Shown one piece after another: positions 1-10,592 of a DNA stretch of 47,108 nt (position 1 is the first letter of the stretch; every line of letters starts with the position of its first letter). The notes beneath the pieces were generated by a model. The model saw only the letters and a program-made list of their open reading frames with translations. It searched no databases and had not been told where the DNA came from. The position numbers and the translations under genes are program-made. The DNA comes from Gyrodactylus bullatarudis (taxonomy: Eukaryota; Platyhelminthes; Monogenea; Gyrodactylidea; Gyrodactylidae), in contig SSNU01000083.1 in NCBI GenBank assembly GCA_012064415.1, forward strand, positions 190,672 through 237,779, read 5' to 3'.

Positions 1-2080
1 ATATTAAGAAGATATGAGCATATGCCATATTCATGACATATTTCAATGATTTTATGAATATAAATCTTGTCGAAAGCTTTAGATAAATCAATGTAGATGA
101 CAATGGATTTCTTTTTTTCTTTCTCGAGAAGTGAGACATAGTTTAGAAAATCAAATATATTTGTTTCGCATGATTTTCCTCGACAAAAACCATGCTGATT
201 TGGATCAATTTTATTTAAATTAATTATGTTGAGAATCTTGACAAATAGAATTGAATCAATAATCTTCATAAGAGTATTTTGTAATGTTATTGGTCTAAAT
301 TCATTACTATTAGGCTTAGGTATGGGAATAACTTTTACTAGTAGTATATAGTCAGGAATGGTGTAGGAAAAAAATAAGTTTATAAATACTGTGAATAAAA
401 TTTACATGACTACTTGTAAGTATATTCATGCTAATTTTGTAAAAATCTTTGGTGTTTTTCTTTCTTGATTTATTCAGTAATTTATTAAATTCAGTAAAAC
501 TCATAAATGTTGTATTATGATAGTGAAGGCAAGATTCATTATGAATTAGAAGTTCAAGATTAAGGGGATATAGTTGGTTGAACACAGACATAAAAGTTTG
601 TTGTAAAAATTCAGATGTTATGTTATTATTTTTCTTTATTGATAAATCATTATTTCTTTTGTTTGAGAACTTGAAATATTTATTCAGATAAAAGTAACCT
701 TGTTTAGGCTTTGTTTTAATTTGCTCTAGGATTTTTTTCTCAACTCTATCGTATTCTTGCTTATATAATATTTCGATTAATTTTTGTGTTTCCATTATTA
801 GTTCAGAAGATCTTGTAAGTGATAGGCATTTCTTGAGTTTATTTATTAATGTAACGCTGGTTCTATAGACTAGCTGATCGAAATTCTTTTTCTCTTTAGT
901 TGTTGTAGCTAGCGAGTAGACGTAAGAATAATGTTGAAGAAAGTTATCGGCAGTTAAGAGATTATGATTTACATTTGTTACGGCTTTAATAGTATTAAAA
1001 TCAGTGAATTCAAAATATTTATCTATATCGGTTACATCGTATAAGATTTCAATGTTTGGAAAAGTTATCATGGCATACACTCCATAATGGTCTTTAGTTG
1101 GAAATATTTTTTGAACATCAAAGTTTATTAATGAATTTTGCTCAGTTAAAATGCAATCAAGGATATTGTTTAGTCTGGTTGGAGTATATATTATTCGATG
1201 TAATCCTAAGCTATAGAGGTATGTTCCCAATAGAGTATTGGGATCATTTCAATTTTCATTAGGAAGGTTGAGATCTCCGAGAATCAAGATTTCACTGCCT
1301 GTATTTACTAAATCATTTACAGAGTTTATTAAGGAGGTATCATCACTAATTGTTTTATTAGGTTTTCTATAAATTAGAATAATGTTTTGCTCATTTAGTT
1401 TAATAGCACAGTTAAGAAGTTCATTTTTATTAATAGAGGAACAGGTTGATGACACAATATCAAATGATTTCTTTATAAAAATTATAACTCCTCCATGTTT
1501 ATCACCAACTCTTATAAAAACATAACCATCAAAGTAGAGACTATTGTCGGAGTGAGAGTCGTGCATCCATGTCTCAGTAAAACATTATAAATCATATTGA
1601 GTGTTTGATATAAAGGCTTTTAGAAGAAAATAGACAGAAAATAAGGATCTTAAATTTTGTAGAAAAAGAGAAATAGTAGTATTTTTAGATAACAAAAAAG
1701 AAGGAGTATTATTTATAGTTCCAGTTCTAGTTGCTTGTACTCGCAGTGATATCTGGGGCTGGGTTTCGACTAGAAGAAATGAAAGAGTTTCTTGCTCGAG
1801 GTAGAAAATTATTATTATGACTTATTGTCTGAGATTCAGCATTATGAGGTGGATATAAATTGAAATCTTTATTTTGATTTAAACTATTCTTTTTAGCAAT
1901 ATATTCAGAGGTAGCTATTGTTTGCTGAAGGATAGTTTTATCTCTAGAGGTTCTTATTTTGAGCTTTTGGAATGAGCTTTTGTTTTAAATAAAAAACACA
2001 TTTATATGCTTCATTATATTTTTTATTTCAAAATTATCAATTCGGACTATTCTGTTCAACATGATAAGCCTTTTTGCGCT
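1..2080 (-). pseudogene. LINE family A (CR1/Jockey-like), left-arm copy: endonuclease and RT part
   Basis: Mirror copy of 5225-7301. Read on the minus strand it encodes, in order, the end of an ORF1-like region (about 2080-1740), an apurinic-type endonuclease (1690-1249, with FTETW and GDLNLP motifs) and the N-terminal part of a reverse transcriptase (1230-1, with RPITL, QHGFCRGKSCETN and YIDLSKAFDKI). A stop lies in the endonuclease/RT junction where a Trp codon is expected after LPNEN, and a frameshift at about 360 separates the linker from the RT core. The window begins before the YxDD box. A non-LTR retrotransposon of this type would act by target-primed reverse transcription; this copy is dead. 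It differs from its partner arm by nothing I can see. Confidence 0.85.
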
Positions 2081-2224
2081 GAGAAATCTGAACTAAGTTT
2101 TTCTTTCTTTTCTTGGAATTTTAAATTGATCTCAATAAAAATTAAAATACGACTCTAGTTCATAAAGTATATAAAGAGATTATATGGATAAATATAATTT
2201 ATTCGAGAGGATAGAGTTCATGCA

Positions 2225-3154
2225 TTATTTTAAGAAATTCTTGCATTCTATTTTCTTTATGAAATGCTTAAAGAGATATTCTGAAATATATGATTCTATC
2301 AAATCTCCTTTCTTGTTTCTTATGTTCTTGAACATGCGTTTGAAAGCTCCCCAGATGGCTTCGATTCTATTTGTATGCAATCCATCTTTGTTAACGAATT
2401 CTTTTTTGTGACATACAGTAGATCTCAAATATCCGTACTTCTCTAAGCCAGCATATTCTTTCCATTTATCACTAACAATATGTGATCCAGGAGCTATGTG
2501 CTTTCGTACTAGAGAGTGAAGAGTCGATTTGTCTCGCTCTTCAACGATTTTCATGAAGATATTACCATCTTCATCAACGCCTCCGAAAATCCATACTTGG
2601 ATGACTAGTTCTCGTCCTTTATGGAATTTTCTTCTTACAACATGAGTCTCGTCCACTTGAACTTCTTTTGCGAAACCACCAACAACAAGATCTTGATTGA
2701 GAAACCGTTCTACAAAAATGTCACGAACGAAGTTTGTCCAGTCAACAGCAGTTGAAACCGATATCTTTACGATGTCACATATCACGTCTAGATTCGTAGC
2801 AGACTTGAGGACCATATAGATTATGGTAAGGATCTGGACAATTGTCAATCTTGATCCAGCAAAGAATGTTCCTGAAATGAATTAATTAAAATAGCTTACC
2901 AGTTCGAATACAAATTTCCGGCAATTATTGCAAAAAACTTCAAATTGATCGACTGCCTGTGATTTCTTATTAAGTTTCATGATCTCTCCACAGGTATGCT
3001 TGGGGCTTTGGGATATCAATCCAAGTCTCTGACATAGTTTTATAGTTTTCAAATTTTTTTCAAAACTACTCATCAAATTAACAATATTCATTTTTTCAAC
3101 GTTCTCAATAGAGATTTCGCTAATGGGAAAGTTAAAGATGTTGGAATCAGGCAT
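2225..3154 (-). pseudogene. Merlin (ISXO2-like) transposase, left-arm copy
   Basis: Exact mirror of 4151-5080. The minus-strand product has the N-terminal Cys-containing region (3154-2882) and the DDE core (2848-2225) with VDETH, SDKW and HTNRIEAIW motifs. The same in-frame TAA separates the two parts at 2882-2884. Merlin is the eukaryotic cut-and-paste superfamily related to bacterial IS1016/ISXO2. Transcription runs away from the palindrome centre in both arms. See the right-arm entry for details. Confidence 0.88.
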
Positions 3155-3552
3155 GATTTATTTTGAATATGATGAAACTTTATTGTCTTCTGTCAAGTTG
3201 ATTTAAATAAAAAATATCTCTTGTAGAAATATGTTTTGTTAAGACATGAAGTTATTTTTAAAAAATTGGTACTCAAGACAATGACAGAACCTAATCATAT
3301 GTTAGAGTATTTATTTAGTCTTATTGATTACTGAGGATCATATATACTTGTGTTGGATTATACTGGCCAGTCTTCTCGTATTCTTATTGAACATTGACAT
3401 TAATCCAGGAATTATTGCTGAACAAGTTCTAAAAAGTTTGAAGTAAAGTTATTTTGTCAATAAATTTATTTTTGTGAGTATTTAATGCTTTTTATTGAAA
3501 ATATTATTTAATTTTATTATATTTTTATATAACATAACTACTTGTAAGGGCT

Positions 3553-3752
3553 ATATCAACGATTATGGGGTGTTCGGTCCAACTTAAATTTAGCCCGATG
3601 AAGTATTACGGCAAGTCAAAGAATTGCTGTCGATGTACGGGTTCACTCAAACCGTAGAGTGAACCCGTACATCGACAGCAATTCTTTGACTTGCCGTAAT
3701 ACTTCATCGGGCTAAATTTAAGTTGGACCGAACACCCCATAATCGTTGATAT
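3553..3752. other. Palindrome centre, GC-richer segment with 8-nt loop
   Basis: About 84 nt on each side of the spacer (roughly 3565-3648 and 3657-3740) are visibly richer in G and C than the surrounding AT-rich DNA and match nothing else in the window. The Merlin-derived fragment at 43494-43720 aligns only from about 3741 outward, so this central piece may lie outside the Merlin element or be its terminal part. On a single strand the centre would fold into a very long hairpin with loop AAACCGTA. No sequencing adapter was recognised in it. Confidence 0.6.
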
Positions 3753-4150
3753 AGCCCTTACAAGTAGTTATGTTATATAAAAATATAATAAAATTAAATA
3801 ATATTTTCAATAAAAAGCATTAAATACTCACAAAAATAAATTTATTGACAAAATAACTTTACTTCAAACTTTTTAGAACTTGTTCAGCAATAATTCCTGG
3901 ATTAATGTCAATGTTCAATAAGAATACGAGAAGACTGGCCAGTATAATCCAACACAAGTATATATGATCCTCAGTAATCAATAAGACTAAATAAATACTC
4001 TAACATATGATTAGGTTCTGTCATTGTCTTGAGTACCAATTTTTTAAAAATAACTTCATGTCTTAACAAAACATATTTCTACAAGAGATATTTTTTATTT
4101 AAATCAACTTGACAGAAGACAATAAAGTTTCATCATATTCAAAATAAATC

Positions 4151-5080
4151 ATGCCTGATTCCAACATCTTTAACTTTCCCATTAGCGAAATCTCTATTGA
4201 GAACGTTGAAAAAATGAATATTGTTAATTTGATGAGTAGTTTTGAAAAAAATTTGAAAACTATAAAACTATGTCAGAGACTTGGATTGATATCCCAAAGC
4301 CCCAAGCATACCTGTGGAGAGATCATGAAACTTAATAAGAAATCACAGGCAGTCGATCAATTTGAAGTTTTTTGCAATAATTGCCGGAAATTTGTATTCG
4401 AACTGGTAAGCTATTTTAATTAATTCATTTCAGGAACATTCTTTGCTGGATCAAGATTGACAATTGTCCAGATCCTTACCATAATCTATATGGTCCTCAA
4501 GTCTGCTACGAATCTAGACGTGATATGTGACATCGTAAAGATATCGGTTTCAACTGCTGTTGACTGGACAAACTTCGTTCGTGACATTTTTGTAGAACGG
4601 TTTCTCAATCAAGATCTTGTTGTTGGTGGTTTCGCAAAAGAAGTTCAAGTGGACGAGACTCATGTTGTAAGAAGAAAATTCCATAAAGGACGAGAACTAG
4701 TCATCCAAGTATGGATTTTCGGAGGCGTTGATGAAGATGGTAATATCTTCATGAAAATCGTTGAAGAGCGAGACAAATCGACTCTTCACTCTCTAGTACG
4801 AAAGCACATAGCTCCTGGATCACATATTGTTAGTGATAAATGGAAAGAATATGCTGGCTTAGAGAAGTACGGATATTTGAGATCTACTGTATGTCACAAA
4901 AAAGAATTCGTTAACAAAGATGGATTGCATACAAATAGAATCGAAGCCATCTGGGGAGCTTTCAAACGCATGTTCAAGAACATAAGAAACAAGAAAGGAG
5001 ATTTGATAGAATCATATATTTCAGAATATCTCTTTAAGCATTTCATAAAGAAAATAGAATGCAAGAATTTCTTAAAATAA
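4151..5080 (+). pseudogene. Merlin (ISXO2-like) DDE transposase, right-arm copy
   Basis: Two blocks in the same frame, split by one TAA at 4421-4423. Block 1 (4151-4423) starts at ATG 4151 and has the LCQRLGLI and C-x-x-C motifs of the Merlin N-terminal zinc region. Block 2 (from about 4424) opens with GTFFAGSRL, typical of the family, then carries the catalytic triad: Asp in VQVDETH (residue 66 counted from 4457), Asp in IVSDKWKEY (127) and Glu in HTNRIEAIW (163). Apart from the stop and a roughly 9-codon insert around it the protein looks full length. A GT-AG pair at 4406-4433 could be a 28-nt intron, but removing it would break the frame, so I read the stop as a lesion unless splicing differs. 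The enzyme would cut and paste its own element; terminal repeats could not be fixed with confidence. Confidence 0.88.
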
Positions 5081-5224
5081 TGCATGAACTCTATCCTCTC
5101 GAATAAATTATATTTATCCATATAATCTCTTTATATACTTTATGAACTAGAGTCGTATTTTAATTTTTATTGAGATCAATTTAAAATTCCAAGAAAAGAA
5201 AGAAAAACTTAGTTCAGATTTCTC

Positions 5225-7301
5225 AGCGCAAAAAGGCTTATCATGTTGAACAGAATAGTCCGAATTGATAATTTTGAAATAAAAAATATAATGAAGCATA
5301 TAAATGTGTTTTTTATTTAAAACAAAAGCTCATTCCAAAAGCTCAAAATAAGAACCTCTAGAGATAAAACTATCCTTCAGCAAACAATAGCTACCTCTGA
5401 ATATATTGCTAAAAAGAATAGTTTAAATCAAAATAAAGATTTCAATTTATATCCACCTCATAATGCTGAATCTCAGACAATAAGTCATAATAATAATTTT
5501 CTACCTCGAGCAAGAAACTCTTTCATTTCTTCTAGTCGAAACCCAGCCCCAGATATCACTGCGAGTACAAGCAACTAGAACTGGAACTATAAATAATACT
5601 CCTTCTTTTTTGTTATCTAAAAATACTACTATTTCTCTTTTTCTACAAAATTTAAGATCCTTATTTTCTGTCTATTTTCTTCTAAAAGCCTTTATATCAA
5701 ACACTCAATATGATTTATAATGTTTTACTGAGACATGGATGCACGACTCTCACTCCGACAATAGTCTCTACTTTGATGGTTATGTTTTTATAAGAGTTGG
5801 TGATAAACATGGAGGAGTTATAATTTTTATAAAGAAATCATTTGATATTGTGTCATCAACCTGTTCCTCTATTAATAAAAATGAACTTCTTAACTGTGCT
5901 ATTAAACTAAATGAGCAAAACATTATTCTAATTTATAGAAAACCTAATAAAACAATTAGTGATGATACCTCCTTAATAAACTCTGTAAATGATTTAGTAA
6001 ATACAGGCAGTGAAATCTTGATTCTCGGAGATCTCAACCTTCCTAATGAAAATTGAAATGATCCCAATACTCTATTGGGAACATACCTCTATAGCTTAGG
6101 ATTACATCGAATAATATATACTCCAACCAGACTAAACAATATCCTTGATTGCATTTTAACTGAGCAAAATTCATTAATAAACTTTGATGTTCAAAAAATA
6201 TTTCCAACTAAAGACCATTATGGAGTGTATGCCATGATAACTTTTCCAAACATTGAAATCTTATACGATGTAACCGATATAGATAAATATTTTGAATTCA
6301 CTGATTTTAATACTATTAAAGCCGTAACAAATGTAAATCATAATCTCTTAACTGCCGATAACTTTCTTCAACATTATTCTTACGTCTACTCGCTAGCTAC
6401 AACAACTAAAGAGAAAAAGAATTTCGATCAGCTAGTCTATAGAACCAGCGTTACATTAATAAATAAACTCAAGAAATGCCTATCACTTACAAGATCTTCT
6501 GAACTAATAATGGAAACACAAAAATTAATCGAAATATTATATAAGCAAGAATACGATAGAGTTGAGAAAAAAATCCTAGAGCAAATTAAAACAAAGCCTA
6601 AACAAGGTTACTTTTATCTGAATAAATATTTCAAGTTCTCAAACAAAAGAAATAATGATTTATCAATAAAGAAAAATAATAACATAACATCTGAATTTTT
6701 ACAACAAACTTTTATGTCTGTGTTCAACCAACTATATCCCCTTAATCTTGAACTTCTAATTCATAATGAATCTTGCCTTCACTATCATAATACAACATTT
6801 ATGAGTTTTACTGAATTTAATAAATTACTGAATAAATCAAGAAAGAAAAACACCAAAGATTTTTACAAAATTAGCATGAATATACTTACAAGTAGTCATG
6901 TAAATTTTATTCACAGTATTTATAAACTTATTTTTTTCCTACACCATTCCTGACTATATACTACTAGTAAAAGTTATTCCCATACCTAAGCCTAATAGTA
7001 ATGAATTTAGACCAATAACATTACAAAATACTCTTATGAAGATTATTGATTCAATTCTATTTGTCAAGATTCTCAACATAATTAATTTAAATAAAATTGA
7101 TCCAAATCAGCATGGTTTTTGTCGAGGAAAATCATGCGAAACAAATATATTTGATTTTCTAAACTATGTCTCACTTCTCGAGAAAGAAAAAAAGAAATCC
7201 ATTGTCATCTACATTGATTTATCTAAAGCTTTCGACAAGATTTATATTCATAAAATCATTGAAATATGTCATGAATATGGCATATGCTCATATCTTCTTA
7301 A
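5225..7301 (+). pseudogene. LINE family A (CR1/Jockey-like), right-arm copy
   Basis: The order is an ORF1-like C-terminal stretch (about 5330-5575), an endonuclease (about 5615-6056) and reverse transcriptase (6057-7301). Endonuclease signatures are FTETWMHDS at 5728-5754 and ILGDLNLPNEN just before a TGA at 6054 that replaces an expected Trp codon; the reading frame then continues unbroken to 6953. A small deletion near 6920 relative to the copy at 40.6-42.2 kb shifts the frame. RT then resumes in another frame with IPIPKPNSNEFRPITL, QHGFCRGKSCETN and YIDLSKAFDKI. The copy is cut off at 7301, before the catalytic YxDD box. The Merlin transposase lies immediately upstream, suggesting that Merlin inserted into or next to this LINE before the palindrome formed. 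Confidence 0.87.
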
Positions 7302-7409
7302 CAATTCAGTAAAAGTGTACATTTTGAATCAGTTACCAAAAAATCTTTCAAAATTTTCGATACCTTGATGAAAAAATGAGATTTTTGTAAAAATCATGAA
7401 TTCCCAAAT

Positions 7410-8654
7410 TCATCGAGAATAGCTGTATTTGCCATTGTCAGTCTTTTTCTTAAAAATATTTCTTAGAATTGATCCGTCTTCTCTTCTGGTTATCTTGACA
7501 TCTAGGAAACTTAAAATACAGTTAGACTCTCTTTCCATAGTAAATTCAATATTTCTTTGAATTGAGTTCATCTTTGTAAGAAGTCGTCTACAGATACATT
7601 AGGCTTCATTGTAATAAAAGTGTCACCAACATATCTAATGTAAACATCAGTAAAAGAATTGATAGTCTCAGACATTTTATTTAGTTCTAACCATCCCAAG
7701 AATATATCTTCTAGAAGAGGACTTAAAGGAGATCCCATTGCTATTCCATCTTTCTGAATGGACACCTTGTTTTGAAATGATAAAGGAACATTAGTACAAC
7801 ATATCCTAATAAGATCTGTTATTTCTTCACTACTCATGTCAAAACCTTCATGTTCATTAATTAAAGATTTTATTATTGTGAGAGTATCTTCTATAGGTTC
7901 ATTCGGAAATAAAGAACTAATGTCTAATGAAATCATTTCTCTAGATTCTATGTTTAAATATTTTACTCTTTCTACGAAATCAAGTATCTTTAACAACATA
8001 TTTAGCATAATAAGTGTGTATAGGTTTTAAGATATCAATTAACCATTTTGCTAAATTATGTTGTGGACATGACGACATGTCCAAGATCGGCAGAATTGGG
8101 AAAACTTCAGGTATATTATTATCTATAATCTTATGTGTCTTAGGGTGTAAATACAACCTAGACAACCTAGTGTGTTTCTTAGCTATAAAACTCCTAGTAT
8201 TCTCAGATATTATATTCCTTTCAAATAACCCTTTGGAGATTTTGTACATGAACCGTTCCATGGATTCCATTACCTTATAATAAGAACGCCTGTCTTGCCC
8301 AGTATTTTCAAATTTACTTCCATCTGAAAGAAAATCTAATCCTGCTTTATAATAATCATTTTTATACATTATCACTATTCCCTTCCCCTTGTCGACCTTA
8401 GTAAGAAAAATGTTTTCATTATATTTTAATTCTTTAAGTGCATCGAAATGTTTCTTAGAGAGTAAACTAGATCCTAGAGGTTTACGATCAAAACTTCTAT
8501 ATATAGTCAAAATATCAAGTTTAAACTTCTCTGTGTTTGAGTTGTCTTTTCGGTTATTGGTGAAACCTAGTTCATACACCAAACGTTCAAATGCTGCTCT
8601 ATCTTCAATTTCGTTCTTCTTTTTATTATTCTTGAAACCTGGTAACAAGTTCAA
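7410..8654 (-). pseudogene. Penelope-like reverse transcriptase (PLE-1), broken
   Basis: Reads on the minus strand from ATG 8654. The Penelope RT blocks appear in order: TKVDKGKGIVIM (PLE-specific), LYLHPKTHKI, a region ending in NLAKWLIDILKP, then after a frameshift near 7985 MISLDISSLFPNEPIEDT, GIAMGSPLSPLLEDIF and IRYVGDTF. The last motif should be YVDD; here the first catalytic Asp is Gly, so the enzyme is dead. After a stop at 7568 the frame shifts and continues with IEFTMERESN and SFLDVKITRREDGS to about 7410. The expected GIY-YIG endonuclease is missing; the element is cut just left of this, near the palindrome edge. PLE retroelements prime reverse transcription at chromosome nicks or ends. 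Confidence 0.9.
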
Positions 8655-8960
8655 CGAACTATTCAGCTAAAATTATATGGGATTCCCATTTATGGACCTT
8701 ACAATGTTGGATTGTTTTCTCAATCTTTGATATTATTTTCGGTGGCGAGAATATTTCACAACTTTTATAAAAACCTAAATTTAGCTATGAAGATATCAAG
8801 TTATTTGGCTAAAAATTTTACTTATGCAAGTTCACATTGTGGGCTTCAATTTAAACTTTAATTGATCCAGAAACCTATCAAACTGGTAGAGTTATGTCCA
8901 TCGGCACCGAAAGGGTTAATCTTGAAACCTGGTAACAAGTTTATCAAACTATTCCGTTAG
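8631..8960. repeat. Short direct repeat of the PLE-1 start region flanking a piggyBac-type end
   Basis: A segment of about 40 bp at 8631-8670, which encodes the start of the PLE-1 protein on the minus strand, recurs with several substitutions at 8922-8960. Between the copies lies about 250 bp of non-coding DNA ending in a piggyBac-type terminus. The arrangement could be a remnant of a tandem Penelope insertion or a small duplication at an insertion site. Confidence 0.6.
8893..8919. mobile_element. Solo piggyBac-type terminus with TTAA
   Basis: The sequence TATGTCCATCGGCACCGAAA followed by GGGTTAA matches the right end of the piggyBac-like element at 13421-13448 base for base apart from its outermost part. 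No partner end was found to the left, so this is a truncated or recombined remnant. Confidence 0.65.
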
Positions 8961-8971
8961 TCTTAAGACTA

Positions 8972-9226
8972 TCAAAGATTCCAGTTAATCTTGTTACCAA
9001 TTAAGACTATCAAGAGTAACAAGATTAATGGTAACATATGCAAATTTTTTTGGATTGTCTGTGAATGAGAAGTCTTAGCGTCTGGTGGCAACACATTTTT
9101 GAGTGAGTTGGTCATGGTTGTTGCTCTTTTGTTGGTTACTAGATCAACGTACTGCATGAAGGGCTCTTTGAGGTTTTCTGGGAGGAAATCTACAGAGGCA
9201 TGCATGCGTTGTATGTTTTTCATCAT
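8972..9226 (-). CDS. Small uncharacterised ORF upstream of PLE-1
   Basis: 84 codons from ATG 9226 on the minus strand, upstream of and co-oriented with the Penelope relic and ending next to the second copy of the PLE start repeat. The N-terminal two-thirds look polar and protein-like; the C-terminus is a Leu/Ile-rich stretch. I do not recognise the product. It may be the N-terminal part of a second Penelope copy or chance. Confidence 0.25.
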   Translation of the reverse strand: MMKNIQRMHASVDFLPENLKEPFMQYVDLVTNKRATTMTNSLKNVLPPDAKTSHSQTIQKNLHMLPLILLLLIVLIGNKINWNL

Positions 9227-9229
9227 AAA

Positions 9230-9805
9230 GATGCCATAAAAGTCTTTCTTATCGAAATAAATAAAAACTTTATAATTTTTAAAAAATAGCCAATGTAATT
9301 CTCATTTATGCTAGAAGATTTTTATGATAAAACTATTGAGGGCTTGAATATACTTACTGGGGATAAAAATATTCGAAAAACGTAAAAGTGCTTACTAGGT
9401 GCTTTTATCAAATGATTACCAAATCAAAGTCAATTAGACATAATTCTTTTTATTTATAAGTGTTTGATTGAATATTTAAACCGGATTAGTATTTTCTTTT
9501 TCTATGTTTGGTAATTTCAGTTTCAAGGTGTAATTTTCTTCTAAGCATACTCACTAAAATTTTAAAATACATCATGTGTGAGATACAAACTACGTTTTGT
9601 GTATAATTTCAGGGAATTTTCAGTTAGATTAATGAAAATTTAATTCATTCATTCATTCCTTTAACTAAAAACTCCCGGTTTATCAAGATTAACTAGGGAG
9701 TTTTAATATTCCTTATTTCATTACTTTAGTAGTAGGATAGTCTTGACCATTAGCGATTATTAATTTGTTTTGAACGAATAGGGCATCTTCTTGTACTACT
9801 GACCA
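9230..9805. other. Non-coding AT-rich stretch with one small hairpin
   Basis: No gene was recognised. Positions 9667-9703 can fold: AAAACTCCC pairs with GGGAGTTTT across a loop of about 18 nt. No tRNA or promoter signature was seen. Confidence 0.5.
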
Positions 9806-10021
9806 ATGGGATCGGCATCATCACTGTTTGAGGGTTGTGAACAATTGTGTCCTTGTTACCACTCTTTTCCCCTGTTTCCTCCTCGGGTGGGGGGTAGATT
9901 ATCAACAAATGTTGAGGTAAGAGTTTCTGTTGTCAACGTAGTTGTCATGTTTGTGATTGGAGTTGAGTGTAGGATTTTGATAGTGTTTTTGGGCGTCATC
10001 TTGCTCATATCGTTTTGAGCT

Positions 10022-10395
10022 GTGTGTAGTTTTAATCATTTACTACTTGACCTTAATATAGACTCAGTACCATGGCTCGAGATGGAAGGAGAATTTATCT
10101 GTGCAACTTTGGACCAGACGGTTAAATCTTTGAAAATGAGAATAAAAGAGCAATTGAGCTCAGGTCACCGAATTTATACTTTTAGAGAGCACCATCACAA
10201 ATGATGCCCCAGAGAAGAGCAAGTTCAACATACTGTTTCAAGCAAACCCAAGTGATTCTCGCTACATACAGTTTGGTATCAAAGGAGAAAAAAGTTTTAT
10301 CGAAAAAAGTAAGCTCAATAAAATTGCTTATTTGCTAAATGATTCTCCTTTAGCTAGTTTCATTCAAAAGAAAATTATAAGTGAGTCCAACTAGC
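10022..10395 (+). pseudogene. Unidentified degraded coding remnant
   Basis: Two adjoining blocks of protein-like codon use. The first, about 10060-10200, reads EGEFICATLDQTVKSLKMRI and onward. After a frameshift near 10190, a second block (to the TAG at about 10393) reads NDAPEKSKFNILFQANPSDS and continues to FIQKKIISESN. Charged/hydrophobic alternation and the absence of stops after one frameshift suggest a decayed gene or transposon ORF. I cannot assign a family. Confidence 0.35.
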
Positions 10396-10592
10396 AATTA
10401 GTTGATACCAAATAACTCACTGAGCTTCCATTAGGCGTTCCTACAGCAACTACAAAAGAGAACAATCATGCAATCCAAGAAAAGTCAATAAAAGTTGATA
10501 ATCTAATTAGTCCTGAATCTGCAATTTTCACACACCTTAACATGTTCTCCTAACTCAAAATTATAAATCAAGATTTACTCTAATAAATCTTT

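Larger units (their letters stand above)
1..7301. repeat. 7.3-kb near-perfect palindrome (inverted repeat)
   Basis: Base x on one arm pairs with base 7305-x on the other. Arms run from about 4 to 3648 and 3657 to 7301 around an 8-nt non-palindromic spacer (3649-3656). All reading frames in the two arms translate identically and no mismatch was found in the parts compared. Each arm holds a Merlin transposase near the centre and a LINE family A segment outside it. The right arm stops abruptly at 7301/7302, where sequence changes to unrelated DNA leading into a Penelope relic; the left arm is still LINE at position 1 and probably runs on outside the window. Arms this similar mean either a very recent inverted duplication or gene conversion, or a fold-back assembly artefact. 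Confidence 0.95.

Noticed and set aside
2184..2411. 75-codon plus-strand ORF (and mirror 4894-5121)
   Set aside because: Antisense shadow of the Merlin DDE core; no independent support.
4406..4433. 28-nt intron in the Merlin gene
   Set aside because: GT-AG is present but removal shifts the frame and 28 nt is shorter than almost any metazoan intron.
2225..5080. Bacterial insertion sequence (ISXO2) contamination
   Set aside because: The transposase is embedded in eukaryotic LINE sequence and has a non-coding relative at 43.5 kb, so it is a resident Merlin element.
8389..8670. 93-codon plus-strand ORF
   Set aside because: Antisense shadow of the Penelope RT.
9806..10018. 70-codon hydrophobic ORF
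   Set aside because: Val/Ile-rich by composition, no recognisable motif, not a credible membrane protein.
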